From the NCBI RefSeq assembly GCF_003340565.1, contig NZ_QPLK01000008.1, forward strand, positions 124,001 to 188,000: a stretch of DNA of 64,000 bases. The letters are read 5' to 3'. This DNA comes from Rhodovulum sp. 12E13 (GTDB lineage: Bacteria; Pseudomonadota; Alphaproteobacteria; Rhodobacterales; Rhodobacteraceae). Both the position numbers and the translations under genes were made by a program. Under the pieces are notes generated by a model. That model ran no database searches. It was not told the DNA's origin and saw only the letters and a list, made by a program, of their open reading frames with translations. Shown one piece after another: positions 36,386-45,314 of this stretch (position 1 is its first letter; each line of letters begins with the position of its first letter).

Positions 36386-36477
36386 AACGGCCTTCGAAGG
36401 CCGTTGCCCCAAGCCGCTTGGAAGCGGCTTGCCACGCGGCGGCGCCGCCGCGTGGCCACGGCGTTTCGAAACGCCGT
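36386..36477. repeat. array of four palindromes (array locus 3)
   Basis: Four inverted repeats stand almost end to end between convergent genes: 36386-36405 (half-site AACGGCCTTC), 36410-36431 (CAAGCCGCTT, two-base centre), 36432-36455 (24 bp, half-site CCACGCGGCGGC) and 36458-36477 (ACGGCGTTTC). The arms are unrelated, but three of the four units have TT..AA centres like those at 7489 and 23405. The array ends in CTCCGCGC, eight bases from the stop of the TlpA-like gene. Confidence 0.9.
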
Positions 36478-36485
36478 CTCCGCGC

Positions 36486-37052
36486 TCAGCTACCCACGTC
36501 CGACGCCAGTGCCTCGAGGATCGCCACCGCGCTCTCGCTGTCCCAGTGCGCGTCTCCCCGCAGCCGCGCCACTTCGCGCCCCTCCGGATCGACGATCACC
36601 GTGATCGGCAGTCCCAGCACCGCCATGGCGCGCGCGAGCTCCTGGCTGGGGTCGCGGTATTGCGGCAGCGTCTCCACGCCGATCTCGTCGAAGAACCGCG
36701 CGATGCCCTGCACGGAGTTCCGCCCCGTCGCCACCGTCACCACCTCGACGGGCTGCCCTGCCAACGCCGCCTGCAGGTTGGCGAGCGTCGGCATCTCGAC
36801 CCGGCAGGGCGCGCACCACGTCGCCCAGAAGTTCAGCACGACCCACTGGCCGCGGTAGGCGGCCAGCGACACCTCGGCCCCAGCCGCGTCGACCACGTCG
36901 ATGTCGGGCAGGGCCTGCGGCTCGGAAAAGACGAGCTTCTTCATGTCGCCCTCGCGCAGCGCCTCGACGCCCGACCAGTCCTGCGCCGCCGCCGGGGCGC
37001 TGGCCAAGCCCGCCATTGCCAGATAGATCGCTGCCGCCAGACCATGCTTCAT
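36486..37052 (-). CDS. TlpA-like thiol:disulfide oxidoreductase
   Basis: A 188-residue periplasmic thioredoxin-fold protein. A signal peptide covers about 1-22 ([18 protein letters not shown]). The redox motif is [15 protein letters not shown] near 73-87, and the cis-proline is in [11 protein letters not shown]. TlpA/ResA relatives reduce apocytochrome c or copper-site cysteines before cofactor insertion, which would suit a cell rich in c-type cytochromes. Start is ATG 37052. It is divergent from argH. Confidence 0.88.
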   Translation of the reverse strand: MKHGLAAAIYLAMAGLASAPAAAQDWSGVEALREGDMKKLVFSEPQALPDIDVVDAAGAEVSLAAYRGQWVVLNFWATWCAPCRVEMPTLANLQAALAGQPVEVVTVATGRNSVQGIARFFDEIGVETLPQYRDPSQELARAMAVLGLPITVIVDPEGREVARLRGDAHWDSESAVAILEALASDVGS

Positions 37053-37085
37053 GCCGTCTCTCCCTCTGTCCAGCCGGAGCCGCCC

Positions 37086-38486
37086 ATGACCGACAATCCG
37101 GACCGCGCCGCCAATTCCATGTGGGGCGGCCGCTTCGCCGCCGGCCCCGACGCGATCATGGAGGCGATCAACGCCTCGATCGGCTTCGACCGCCGCCTCG
37201 CCCGCGAAGATGTCGAGGGCTCGCGCGCCCACGCCGCCATGCTCGCCGCGACAGGTATAATCACGGAAGAGGAGTCCGGCGCCATCCGCGAGGGCCTTCT
37301 CACGGTCTTGTCAGAAATCGAGCGCGGCGAGTTCGCCTTCTCCGCCGCGCTCGAGGACATCCACATGAACGTCGAGTCCCGCCTGCGCGAGTTGATCGGG
37401 CCGGCCGCCGGGCGGCTTCACACCGCCCGCTCGCGCAACGACCAGGTGGCGACCGACTTCCGCCTCTGGGTGCGCGACCGCTGCGACGCCGCCGTGCAGG
37501 GGCTCGCGGCGCTGCAGCGCGCGCTGCTGGCCCAGGCCGAGGCCGGCGCCGAGTGGCCGATGCCGGGCTTCACCCACCTCCAGGTCGCCCAGCCGGTCAC
37601 CTGGGGCCACCACATGCTCGCCTATGTCGAGATGCTCGGCCGCGATTCGGGCCGGTTCGCCGATGCCCGGCGGCGGATGAACGAATGCCCCCTCGGCGCC
37701 GCCGCTCTCGCCGGCACGTCCTTTCCCGTCGACCGGCAGATGACGGCTGAGGCGCTGGGGTTCGACCGCCCGGCCGCCAACTCGCTCGACGCGGTGTCCG
37801 ACCGCGACTTCGCGCTCGAATACCTCGCTGCCGCGACGATCTGCGCCATGCACCTGTCGCGGCTTGCCGAGGAACTGGTGGTCTGGTCCTCCGCCCAGTT
37901 CCGCTTCGTCACGATGTCCGACCGCTGGTCGACCGGCTCGTCGATCATGCCGCAGAAGAAGAACCCCGACGCCGCCGAGTTGATCCGCGCCAAGATCGGC
38001 CGCATCCTCGGCGCCAACATCGCCCTGCTGACCGTGATGAAGGGGCTGCCGCTGGCCTATTCCAAGGACATGCAGGAGGACAAGGAGCAGGTGTTCGACG
38101 CCGCCGATTCGCTCGACCTCGCGCTCGCGGCGATGACCGGCATGGTGGCCGACATGACCGCGAACCGCGCCGCGCTCGAGGCTGCTGCCGCCACCGGCTT
38201 TTCCACCGCGACCGACCTCGCCGACTGGCTGGTGCGGGTGGCGGGCCTGCCCTTCCGCGACGCGCACCACGTCACCGGCGCCCTCGTGGCGAAAGCCGAG
38301 GCGGCGGGCTGCGACCTGCCCGACCTGCCGCTGGCCGAGATGCAGGCCGCCCACCCCGCGATCACCGAAGACGTCTACAGCGTGCTCGGCGTCGCCAACT
38401 CCGTCGCCTCGCGCACCAGCTACGGCGGCACGGCGCCGGCGCGGGTGCGCGAGCAGATCGCCCGCTGGAAGGAGATCCTCGCATGA
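37086..38486 (+). CDS. argH: argininosuccinate lyase
   Basis: Last step of arginine synthesis, splitting argininosuccinate to arginine and fumarate. It has [34 protein letters not shown] and the mobile catalytic-serine loop [16 protein letters not shown] 37086 (466 aa) is the standard length; longer in-frame extensions overlap the divergent gene. Its stop overlaps the start of a tiny lipoprotein gene as ATGA. Confidence 0.97.
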   Translation: MTDNPDRAANSMWGGRFAAGPDAIMEAINASIGFDRRLAREDVEGSRAHAAMLAATGIITEEESGAIREGLLTVLSEIERGEFAFSAALEDIHMNVESRLRELIGPAAGRLHTARSRNDQVATDFRLWVRDRCDAAVQGLAALQRALLAQAEAGAEWPMPGFTHLQVAQPVTWGHHMLAYVEMLGRDSGRFADARRRMNECPLGAAALAGTSFPVDRQMTAEALGFDRPAANSLDAVSDRDFALEYLAAATICAMHLSRLAEELVVWSSAQFRFVTMSDRWSTGSSIMPQKKNPDAAELIRAKIGRILGANIALLTVMKGLPLAYSKDMQEDKEQVFDAADSLDLALAAMTGMVADMTANRAALEAAAATGFSTATDLADWLVRVAGLPFRDAHHVTGALVAKAEAAGCDLPDLPLAEMQAAHPAITEDVYSVLGVANSVASRTSYGGTAPARVREQIARWKEILA

Positions 38487-38656
38487 CGCGACTCGCCGCC
38501 TTCGCCGCTCTCCTCGCCCTCCTCGCCGGCTGCGGGGTCGACGGCCCGCCGCGCCCGCCGGCCGACGACCCCGACCCCCGGCCGGAACCAGGCCTCGCGA
38601 TCTCGGGCACCGCAAGCTTCGGCGTCACCGGGGGCAGCACCCGCATCCGCAACTGA
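38483..38656 (+). CDS. small lipoprotein downstream of argH (LptM-like)
   Basis: A 57-residue lipoprotein. It begins [18 protein letters not shown] with a clear lipobox LAGC at 15-18, then a Pro/Asp-rich mature chain ending STRIRN. It starts by ATGA overlap with argH, so it is translationally coupled. A short lipoprotein behind argH is usual in alphaproteobacteria. The resemblance to LptM, which assists LptD maturation in E. coli, is by size and lipobox only. Confidence 0.8.
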   Translation: MTRLAAFAALLALLAGCGVDGPPRPPADDPDPRPEPGLAISGTASFGVTGGSTRIRN

Positions 38657-38674
38657 CGGCGGGCGGCGCCCGCC

Positions 38675-39367
38675 TCAGCAGATCGGGCCCGCATGCCCCA
38701 TCCGCCGGTCGGCCGCCCCGGTCACCGCGTCGAGTTCGGCCTCGAGCCGCGCGCGCTCGGCCTGCAGCGTCACCTCCGTCGCACGCTTGTCCACGGTGCC
38801 GAAGCGGCGATAGAGCAGGCAGGCCCGCCCGCCGGCGCGGGGCACCACGAGCCTGTCCCAGCTGTCCATCTGCCAGAAGCGCGTGGCGGAGAAGCCAACC
38901 AGCCAGACAGGCGCGCCGGTCAGCCGCGCCCAGTCGAGCGGCACGGTCTTCGCCGTGCGCGCGGGGCCGAGCGGGCCGTCCACCGCCACCCCGATCGACA
39001 TGCCGCCCCGCATCTCGCGCGCGAGCGCCAGGCTCTCGCCCCGGTTCGGCCGGCGGTCGTGCATCGCCCGCGTCGCCAGCCCGAAGCGCCGCAGCGCCTG
39101 CCCGGCGAGCCGGCCGGGATATTGCTGCGAGGTGAGCGTGGTGAGCGGCCCCCACCCGGTGTCCCAGAACCGCGCCGCGCACATCAGCCGCCCGTGCCAG
39201 AGCGCGAGGATGACAGGCCCCGCCTTTGCCTCTTCCGCCAACGCCTCGCGGCCCTCGACCAGCCAGTCCGTCCGTCCGAAGGCGCGCCGCAGATGCGCGG
39301 CGATCAGGGCCGCCGGAAGGGCCTGGCCCGCGGGGCTCGCCGCAGCCGCTGCCACCTTCTTTCGCAT
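38675..39367 (-). CDS. DUF374 lysophospholipid acyltransferase-like protein
   Basis: A 230-residue DUF374 protein related to LpxL/PlsC acyltransferases. The family blocks ILALWHGRLMCAARFW, LTSQQYPGRLAGQALRRFG and VAVDGPLGPARTAK are present; the H in WHGR stands where acyltransferases have HxxxxD. It may acylate a lipid A or phospholipid precursor at the inner membrane. I start it at ATG 39367 rather than the in-frame GTG 39391. It lies downstream of smc with a perfect hairpin between. Confidence 0.87.
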   Translation of the reverse strand: MRKKVAAAAASPAGQALPAALIAAHLRRAFGRTDWLVEGREALAEEAKAGPVILALWHGRLMCAARFWDTGWGPLTTLTSQQYPGRLAGQALRRFGLATRAMHDRRPNRGESLALAREMRGGMSIGVAVDGPLGPARTAKTVPLDWARLTGAPVWLVGFSATRFWQMDSWDRLVVPRAGGRACLLYRRFGTVDKRATEVTLQAERARLEAELDAVTGAADRRMGHAGPIC

Positions 39368-39449
39368 TGCCGTCACCGCCCGCGCCACCACCCGTCCTGC
39401 CCTCTGGCGACCATGGTCCCTCTCCTAGAGCGACGTCGCCAGCGGCGAA

Positions 39450-39528
39450 AGGCCCGCCCGCCGCCCGGGCCGGGGCGCGCAAGGGTGGGCGGGTGGGGCG
39501 CGGCCCGGCCCGGGCGGCGGGCGGGCCT
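39450..39528. repeat. perfect 23-bp stem with G-quadruplex-type loop (family copy 1)
   Basis: The arms 39450-39472 and 39506-39528 are perfectly complementary (left arm begins AGGCCCGCCCGCC). Inside is a second 5-bp stem, then a terminal loop carrying GGGTGGGCGGGTGGGG (39483-39498). The right arm ends on the first base of the smc stop codon. The minus-strand RNA would show CCCACCCGCCCACCC at the tip. Sister elements are at 43549-43641 and 59637-59699. Confidence 0.9.
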
Positions 39529-42500
39529 CAGGCGACCATCTGCTCGGCGCGTTTCAGGTCGACCGACACGAGCTGGCTCACCCCCTGCTCCTGCATCGTC
39601 ACGCCGAAGAGGCGATCCATCCGGCTCATCGTGATCGCATGGTGGGTGATGATCAGGAAGCGCGTCTCGGTCCGCCGCGTCATCTCGTCGAGCAGGTCGC
39701 AGAACCGCGTCACGTTGGCGTCGTCGAGCGGCGCGTCGACCTCGTCGAGCACGCAGATCGGCGCGGGGTTGGCGAGGAACACGGCGAAGATCAGCGCCAG
39801 CGCCGTCAGTGTCTGCTCGCCCCCCGACAGGAGCGACAGCGACGACAGCTTCTTGCCCGGCGGCTGGCACATGATCTCGAGGCCCGCCTCGAGCGGGTCG
39901 TCGCTTTCCACCAGTTCCAGCCGGGCCGAGCCGCCGCCGAAGAGATGCGTGAACAGGTGGCGGAAATTCTCGTCGACCTGCTCGAAGGCGGTGAGCAGCC
40001 GCTCGCGCCCCTCGCGATTGAGGCTGGCGATGCCGGATCGCAGGGCGCGGATCGCCTCTTCCAGATCGGCCTTCTCGGCGGCGAGCGAGTCGCGCTCGGC
40101 CTCGACCTCGCGTGCGTCTTCCTCGGCGCGCAGGTTCACCGCGCCCAGCGCGTCGCGGGCGCGTCGCAGGCGCAGGATCTCGGCCTCGATCGCGTGGGTG
40201 TCGGGCAGCTGTTCGGGATCGGCGTCGAGCGTCTCGAGCAGCGCCTCGGGCGTTGTCTCGAGCTCCTCCCGGATCGCATCGGCAGCGGCCGCCAGCGCAG
40301 CCTCGGCCGCCTCGGCGCGGGCCTGGGCGGCCGCGCGCCCCTCGCGCGCCTCGCCCGCCGCACGCTCGGTCTCGCGCGCGGCGCGCTCGGCCTCTCGGAA
40401 CGCCGTCTCGCCGGCGGCGCGTGCATCTGCCGCCGTCTGTCGCCGCGCCTCGGCCTTGTCGATCTCGTCCGCAAGCCGCTCCAGCCGCTCTTCGATGGCG
40501 GCGGGGCGATCGCGCGCCTCGCGCAGCTCGTCCTCGGCCTGCGCCTCGCGGCGGGCGAAATCGGCGGCGCGCGTCTCGGCGTTCGACAGCCGCTCGCGCC
40601 ATTTGTCGATCTCGCGCCCAACCTCGGCCCGGCGGCGGGCGCGGGCCTCGCCCGTGCGCCGGATCTCTTCCTCGGCGGCGCGGGCGGCGACCATGTCGGC
40701 GCGGCATCCCTCGGCCGCCGCGCGCGCGTCCTCCGCCCGGGCGCGGGCCGCCCCCAGATCGGGGAGCTCTGCGCGGGCGGCCTCTGCCTCGGCCAGGCGT
40801 TCGGCGGCCTCCTCGGCCTCCTGCGCGTGGCGCGCGGTGGCGAGTTCGGCCGCCACGAGCTTCGTCTCGGCCATCGCGCGGGCGTTCTCGGCACGCGACA
40901 GCGCGCGCGAGGCGTCGGCCGCGCGTGCATCGGCCGCGCGGCGGGCCTCTCTCGCGGCCCGGTCGGCCTCGCCCGCCGCCGCGAGGGCCTGCGCGGCCTC
41001 TGCGTGGGCTGCCTCGGTCTCGGCCGCGCGCCCCTCGGCCGCGTCCAGATCGGCCCGCAGAGCGGCGAGCCGGTTGACCTGCTGGAGCCGGAGCGCCGCA
41101 GCCGTCGGCGCATCCTCGGCCGCGGCGCGGAACCCGTCCCACCGCCACAGGTCGCCCTCGCGGCTGACCAGCCTCTGGCCCGGCTTCAGCATGGGCTGCA
41201 GGCGCGCGCCGTCGTCGCACCTGACCAGCCCCACTTCGCCGATGCGGCGCAGCAGAACGTCGGGCACGTCGACATGGGCGGCAAGCGGCTCGGCGCCAGC
41301 GGGCAGCCCCTGCGGCGCGTCATAGGGCGGCAGGCCCGCCCAGCCCGAGCCGCCTTCGCCTGCGATCGGCGCGCGGAGATCGTCGGCGAGCGCCGCGCCC
41401 AGCGCCTGCTCGAAGCCCGGTGCGACCGTCACCGAATCGATCACCTGCGCGCCGTCCGAGGCCTCGCGCTCCACGAGCCGGGCCAGGGCTCCCGCCTCGG
41501 CGCGAATCGCCTGCGCCTCGCCCTCGGCGGCGGCATGGGCGGCGCGGGCCTCGGCCTCGCGCGCCGCGGCCTCCGCGCGGGCGGCGTCGGCCTCGGCCAG
41601 CCGCTCCTCTGCCGCCTCGGCCTGCGCCTGCGCCTCGTCCTGCCCGGCGGTCGCCTGCTCCGCCGCCTCCGCCGCCGAGTCGAGCGCGCGCCTTGCGTCC
41701 TCGCCAACGCCGCGCGCCCGGGCCGCCTCTCCGCGCGCCTTCTCGAGCGCCGCCCGGGCGTCGGACTCGGCCCGCTCGGCATTCTGATGCCAGGCGGCGA
41801 GGCGCGCGGCATCCTCGGTCTCGCGGCCCAGATCGGCCTCGCGGGCCGAGAGGTTCGCCGCCGCGATGCGCGCCGCCTCGGCCGCCGCCTCGGCCTTGTC
41901 CTCGTGGCCCTCGAGCGCCGCGTCGAGCTCTTCCCCCTCGGCCAGAAGCCGCTCGAGGCTCTCGCCCGCGTCGCGGTTGAGCCCCGCTTCGCGCTCGCGG
42001 TCATGCGCGAGCTGCGCGACTCGCTTTTCCAGCGCCGCGATGGCCGCCTCGGCGCGGCGCGCCTCGCCCTGCTGATCCTTGCGCTCGACCTCGAGGCGCT
42101 GCAGCACTGCGGCGGCGATCGCCTCCTCCTCGCGCAGCGCCGGCATCCGCCCGTCGGCCTCTTCCCGCGCCGCCTCGGCGGCGCGCGCGGCGCGCTCCGC
42201 CTCGGAGGCCCGGCGCACCAGATCGGCCAGCTCGGCCGCCGTTGTCGTCACCGCGTCGCGCGCCTCGGCCCAGCGGCGGTAGAGCAGCAGGCCCTCGGCC
42301 CGCCGCAGGTCGCCCCCGATGGCGCGGTAACGCTGCGCCTGCTTCGCCTGACGGGCCAGAGCCGCGAGCTGCGCGTTGAGCGAATCGAGCAGGTCGTCGA
42401 CGCGCGAGAGGTTCTGCTCGGCCCCGTTCAGCTTGAGCTCGGCCTCGTGGCGCCGGGCATAGAGGCCCGAGATGCCCGCCGCCTCCTCCAGGATGCGGCG

Positions 42501-42980
42501 GCGCGACTTCGGCTTGGCGTTGATCAACTCCGAGATCTGGCCCTGCCGCACCAGCGCCGGCGAATGCGCCCCCGTCGAGGCGTCGGCGAAGAGCATCTGC
42601 ACGTCGCGCGCCCGCACGTCGCGTGCGTTGGCCTTGTAGGCGCTGCCCGCGTCGCGGGTGATCCGGCGGACGATCTCGATCTGGTCGGCGTCGTTGAAGC
42701 CCTGCGGCGCGCGCCGCTCGGCGTTGTCGATGATCAGCGACACCTCGGCAAAGTTGCGCGCGGGCCGGCGGCCGGAGCCGGCGAAGATCACGTCTTCCAT
42801 GCCGCCGCCGCGCATGGCGGTGGGCCGGTTCTCGCCCATCACCCAGCGCAGCGCCTCCAGCAGGTTCGACTTGCCGCAGCCGTTGGGGCCGACCACGCCC
42901 GTCAGACCCTCGGCGATCACGAGGTCGGTGGGATCGACGAAGCTCTTGAAGCCGTTCAGCCGAAGCCGCGTGAAGCGCAT
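39528..42980 (-). CDS. smc: chromosome segregation ATPase SMC
   Basis: A 1150-residue SMC protein that condenses and organises the chromosome. The N-terminal head has GPNGCGKSNLLEALRW (Walker A near 32-40). Long Ala/Glu/Arg-rich coiled coils run about 165-490 and 650-970 around a hinge near 500-640. The C-terminal head holds SLLSGGEQTLTALALIFA and the Walker B CVLDEVDAPLDDAN. ATG 42980 begins MRFTRLRLNGFKSF, the canonical N-terminus; the very long upstream frame is a shadow. ScpA/ScpB are not in this window. Confidence 0.97.
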   Translation of the reverse strand: MRFTRLRLNGFKSFVDPTDLVIAEGLTGVVGPNGCGKSNLLEALRWVMGENRPTAMRGGGMEDVIFAGSGRRPARNFAEVSLIIDNAERRAPQGFNDADQIEIVRRITRDAGSAYKANARDVRARDVQMLFADASTGAHSPALVRQGQISELINAKPKSRRRILEEAAGISGLYARRHEAELKLNGAEQNLSRVDDLLDSLNAQLAALARQAKQAQRYRAIGGDLRRAEGLLLYRRWAEARDAVTTTAAELADLVRRASEAERAARAAEAAREEADGRMPALREEEAIAAAVLQRLEVERKDQQGEARRAEAAIAALEKRVAQLAHDREREAGLNRDAGESLERLLAEGEELDAALEGHEDKAEAAAEAARIAAANLSAREADLGRETEDAARLAAWHQNAERAESDARAALEKARGEAARARGVGEDARRALDSAAEAAEQATAGQDEAQAQAEAAEERLAEADAARAEAAAREAEARAAHAAAEGEAQAIRAEAGALARLVEREASDGAQVIDSVTVAPGFEQALGAALADDLRAPIAGEGGSGWAGLPPYDAPQGLPAGAEPLAAHVDVPDVLLRRIGEVGLVRCDDGARLQPMLKPGQRLVSREGDLWRWDGFRAAAEDAPTAAALRLQQVNRLAALRADLDAAEGRAAETEAAHAEAAQALAAAGEADRAAREARRAADARAADASRALSRAENARAMAETKLVAAELATARHAQEAEEAAERLAEAEAARAELPDLGAARARAEDARAAAEGCRADMVAARAAEEEIRRTGEARARRRAEVGREIDKWRERLSNAETRAADFARREAQAEDELREARDRPAAIEERLERLADEIDKAEARRQTAADARAAGETAFREAERAARETERAAGEAREGRAAAQARAEAAEAALAAAADAIREELETTPEALLETLDADPEQLPDTHAIEAEILRLRRARDALGAVNLRAEEDAREVEAERDSLAAEKADLEEAIRALRSGIASLNREGRERLLTAFEQVDENFRHLFTHLFGGGSARLELVESDDPLEAGLEIMCQPPGKKLSSLSLLSGGEQTLTALALIFAVFLANPAPICVLDEVDAPLDDANVTRFCDLLDEMTRRTETRFLIITHHAITMSRMDRLFGVTMQEQGVSQLVSVDLKRAEQMVA

Positions 42981-43186
42981 CCGCCGGTATCCCTGCCCAG
43001 GTCCGCCTGTCCGGGGCCCCGCCGGGGCCCGCCGTGCCATGCTGCCGCCTGCCTGCGGCGCCCGGGTGCGGATCACACCGCCCCGAGTCTCGTTGACCAC
43101 AGAGTGCGGGCGCAAGGCTGCCCGAGTCAAGCGGGCATCACCGGATATGCCTGTCAGGTCCGGGCTATCCACAAGATATGTCCCTC

Positions 43187-43498
43187 TCAGCAGGCGAGCC
43201 GCGCCTCTATCACGGACGAATCGCCCCTCAGCGAGCCGGGCACCACGCGGCATCCCGAGGCCCGCTCCATCGCGATCCCGGCGCGGGGCACGATCTCGCG
43301 CCCCCGGCTGCCTGCGCGCAGGTCGAAGTTCGTGCGCACCGCCTGCGCCTCGCGCCCCGCGACACGGACGGAGAAGGTCGAGCCCGCCACCTCGACGCGC
43401 GTGGCCGGAACACCGGCGAAAGACGACAGCGGCGAGGGGCTGTCGCACCCCGGCAGAAGCAGGGCGGCGACAGCGAGAGAGAGGACCACCGGGCGCAT
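43187..43498 (-). CDS. hypothetical lipoprotein, about 103 aa
   Basis: It begins MRPVVLSLAVAALLLPGCDS: a lipoprotein signal with cysteine at about 18 followed by Asp, the inner-membrane retention signal in enterobacteria. The mature part is beta-rich (VEVAGSTFSVRVAGREAQA) and ends with a second cysteine near SGCRVV and a final AC. No domain is recognised. Similar lipoproteins occur upstream of smc-type genes, but here it transcribes toward smc with 206 bases between. The start base is uncertain by a few residues. Confidence 0.7.
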   Translation of the reverse strand: MRPVVLSLAVAALLLPGCDSPSPLSSFAGVPATRVEVAGSTFSVRVAGREAQAVRTNFDLRAGSRGREIVPRAGIAMERASGCRVVPGSLRGDSSVIEARLAC

Positions 43499-43548
43499 GC
43501 CCCAGACTGGCAATGGCATGGTTAACGATTGGTGAACGCAGGCCCGTC

Positions 43549-43641
43549 GCCCTCGCCCGGGCGGCCCGCGCCGCGCGGGCGGCGCGCGGGTGGGCGGGTG
43601 GGGCGCGTCGGCCGCGCGGCGCGGGCCGCCCGGGCGAGGGC
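43549..43641. repeat. perfect 30-bp stem with G-quadruplex-type loop (family copy 2)
   Basis: The arms 43549-43578 and 43612-43641 pair without mismatch (left arm begins GCCTCGCCCGGGCGG). The 33-base interior repeats the copy-1 design: a 5-bp inner stem and a tip carrying GGGTGGGCGGGTGGG. The element lies four bases downstream of the stop of the minus-strand acyltransferase gene. The stem sequence is unrelated to copies 1 and 3. Confidence 0.9.
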
Positions 43642-43645
43642 CCGG

Positions 43646-44533
43646 TCAGGCCCCGCGCAGCCCCAGCGTGCGCTCGCGTAGCCACGCGACGAAGCCGCGC
43701 GGGTTCTGCGCCCAGGCCTCGACCTCGCCGCGCTCGATCGCGGGGCCCACGACGGGCGCCTGCGGCCGGTTCAGCGCGTGGACCACCTCGTAGAGCAGCA
43801 GCCCCTGCCGCAGCGTCGACGACACGCGGTTGGCCATCTGGTACCAGCGCGAATTCTGGCCGGGGAAGTAGACGGGCACCACCCGCGCGCCCGAGCGCTG
43901 GATCATCTTGGCGGTGAAGGGGTTCCACTCGCGCTCGACGGCCGCGCCGAACATCGTCTCCGACGCCGCCACCACGCCCGAGGGGAACAGCACGATGGCG
44001 CCGCCCTCGCGCAGATGATCCATCGCGCGCTTGCGCATCTCGAGGTTCTGCTGCAGCGCGTCTTCCTCGTGGGCGAAGGGCACCGGGATCATGAAGCGGT
44101 CGATCTCGGCCACCCCCGTCAGGAGCGAGCGGGTCAGGATCTTGTAATCCTGCCGCACCCGGCCCACCAGCTCGGCCAGCACCATCCCGTCGACCAGACC
44201 GTGCGGGTGGTTGGCGACCACGACCAGCGGCCCGCGTTCGGGGATGCGCGCGATCTGCTCGGGCGGGGTGTGAAGCTCGACTCCCATGACGTCGAGCGCC
44301 TGCTTCCAGAAGGCCTGGCCCTCGGGCACCCCCATCGCCTCGAATTTCCGGATCAGCCGCAGCAGCCGCATCTTGCCGGTGAGAAGCTCCATCGTCTGGA
44401 TGGTCCGCACCTGCCACGGATTGGTGAAGGTATGCGCGTAGGACAGCCGCCGGCGGTCGTAGGGCCTGTCCTTCAGGGTCGTGCCGTCGCCCTGCCCCTT
44501 CAGGGGCGCGGTCGACGCGCCATGCATCATCAT
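43646..44533 (-). CDS. PlsC-family lysophospholipid acyltransferase
   Basis: A 295-residue 1-acyl-glycerol-phosphate acyltransferase-like protein. The catalytic block is VVVANHPHGLVDGMVLAELVG, an NHPxGxxD variant of NHxxxxD. The substrate block IVLFPSGVVAASE replaces the usual FPEGTRS. Members are annotated as hemolysin-like acyltransferases; some make ornithine lipids. Three ATGs stand in a row at 44533-44525; GAGGG precedes them, so any could initiate. HPr is the upstream gene on the same strand. Confidence 0.82.
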   Translation of the reverse strand: MMMHGASTAPLKGQGDGTTLKDRPYDRRRLSYAHTFTNPWQVRTIQTMELLTGKMRLLRLIRKFEAMGVPEGQAFWKQALDVMGVELHTPPEQIARIPERGPLVVVANHPHGLVDGMVLAELVGRVRQDYKILTRSLLTGVAEIDRFMIPVPFAHEEDALQQNLEMRKRAMDHLREGGAIVLFPSGVVAASETMFGAAVEREWNPFTAKMIQRSGARVVPVYFPGQNSRWYQMANRVSSTLRQGLLLYEVVHALNRPQAPVVGPAIERGEVEAWAQNPRGFVAWLRERTLGLRGA

Positions 44534-44612
44534 CCCTCGGTGCTGGGTGCTTTCGACCAAACCGCAGCGCTCCCCGTCCGTCCTGCGCCCTCTGCTGCGC
44601 CCCTCGGCAGCC

Positions 44613-44900
44613 CTACATGTCCTCGCCGAAGCGAGCGGAGACGAGCGCGGCGAGCGCGTCGGCCAACGCGCCGGCCTCGCCCCCGCGGGTCTCGATCTCA
44701 ATAGTCGTTCCCTTCGAGGCTGCCAACATCAAAAGCCCCATGATGCTGTCGCCCGAGGCCTCCATGCCGTCGCGGCGGACGGTCGCGACGGCATCGAACC
44801 GCTCGACGGTCTCGACGAACTTCGCCGCCGCCCGGGCGTGCAGACCCTTCTCGTTGACGATCTCCACCTCGCGGCTTGCGCCCGGTGCCGGTCCGTCCAT
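44613..44900 (-). CDS. ptsH: phosphocarrier protein HPr
   Basis: A 95-residue HPr. The phosphorylated histidine is H21 in KGLHARAAAKFV; the regulatory serine is S52 in SGDSIMGLLML, the site HprK would modify. With EIIA, RapZ and HprK directly upstream and no sugar permease, it forms the regulatory PTS of alphaproteobacteria. It starts at ATG 44900, 12 bases after the EIIA stop. Confidence 0.95.
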   Translation of the reverse strand: MDGPAPGASREVEIVNEKGLHARAAAKFVETVERFDAVATVRRDGMEASGDSIMGLLMLAASKGTTIEIETRGGEAGALADALAALVSARFGEDM

Positions 44901-44912
44901 CCCTGCTTCTCC

Positions 44913-45314
44913 CTAGCCCGTCAGCCCGGCATCGCTCTCGAAGGCGTCGATATACTTCCGCCCCGCCGTGAGCGCCCCGTCCACCGCCTCGCGCACCGGC
45001 AGGTCACGAGACTTGGCGAGCTTTATGAGCATCGGCAGGTTGGCCCCGTAAAGGATCAGCCGGCCCGGATGCGCGCTCGCCCGCAGCGAGAGGTTCGACG
45101 GCGAGCCGCCGAACATGTCGGTCACCACCACCACGCCGTCGCCCTCGTCGACGGCGTCGGCCGCGGCGCAGATCTCGCTCTGCTTGGCGAGGCGGTCGTG
45201 ATCGGGCGCGATCGAGATGGCCTTCATGCCGGCCTGGCGGCCGACCACATGCTCGACCGCCGCGAGATATTCCCCTGCCAGACCGCCATGCGCGACGATC
45301 ACGATGCCGATCAC
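44913..45314 (-). CDS. PTS EIIA component, mannose family
   Basis: A 133-residue EIIA-Man domain. The phosphorylated histidine is H9 in [14 protein letters not shown], and [18 protein letters not shown] is the signature. In this cluster it acts as a phosphoryl acceptor from HPr for regulation, not sugar uptake, because no EIIB, C or D genes are near. It starts at GTG 45314, overlapping the rapZ stop as GTGA. Confidence 0.92.
   Translation of the reverse strand: MIGIVIVAHGGLAGEYLAAVEHVVGRQAGMKAISIAPDHDRLAKQSEICAAADAVDEGDGVVVVTDMFGGSPSNLSLRASAHPGRLILYGANLPMLIKLAKSRDLPVREAVDGALTAGRKYIDAFESDAGLTG

Noticed and set aside
36429-37085. Long extension of argH upstream to 36429
   Set aside because: It would cross the divergent TlpA-like gene and the palindrome array; ArgH begins at [17 protein letters not shown].
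43145-43180. DnaA-box-like CTATCCACAAG upstream of smc
   Set aside because: A single 8-of-9 match without neighbours or an AT-rich stretch; not evidence for an origin.
39639-43535. 1298-codon plus-strand frame opposite smc
   Set aside because: SMC motifs are unmistakable on the minus strand; the plus frame is an artefact of GC-rich codon use.
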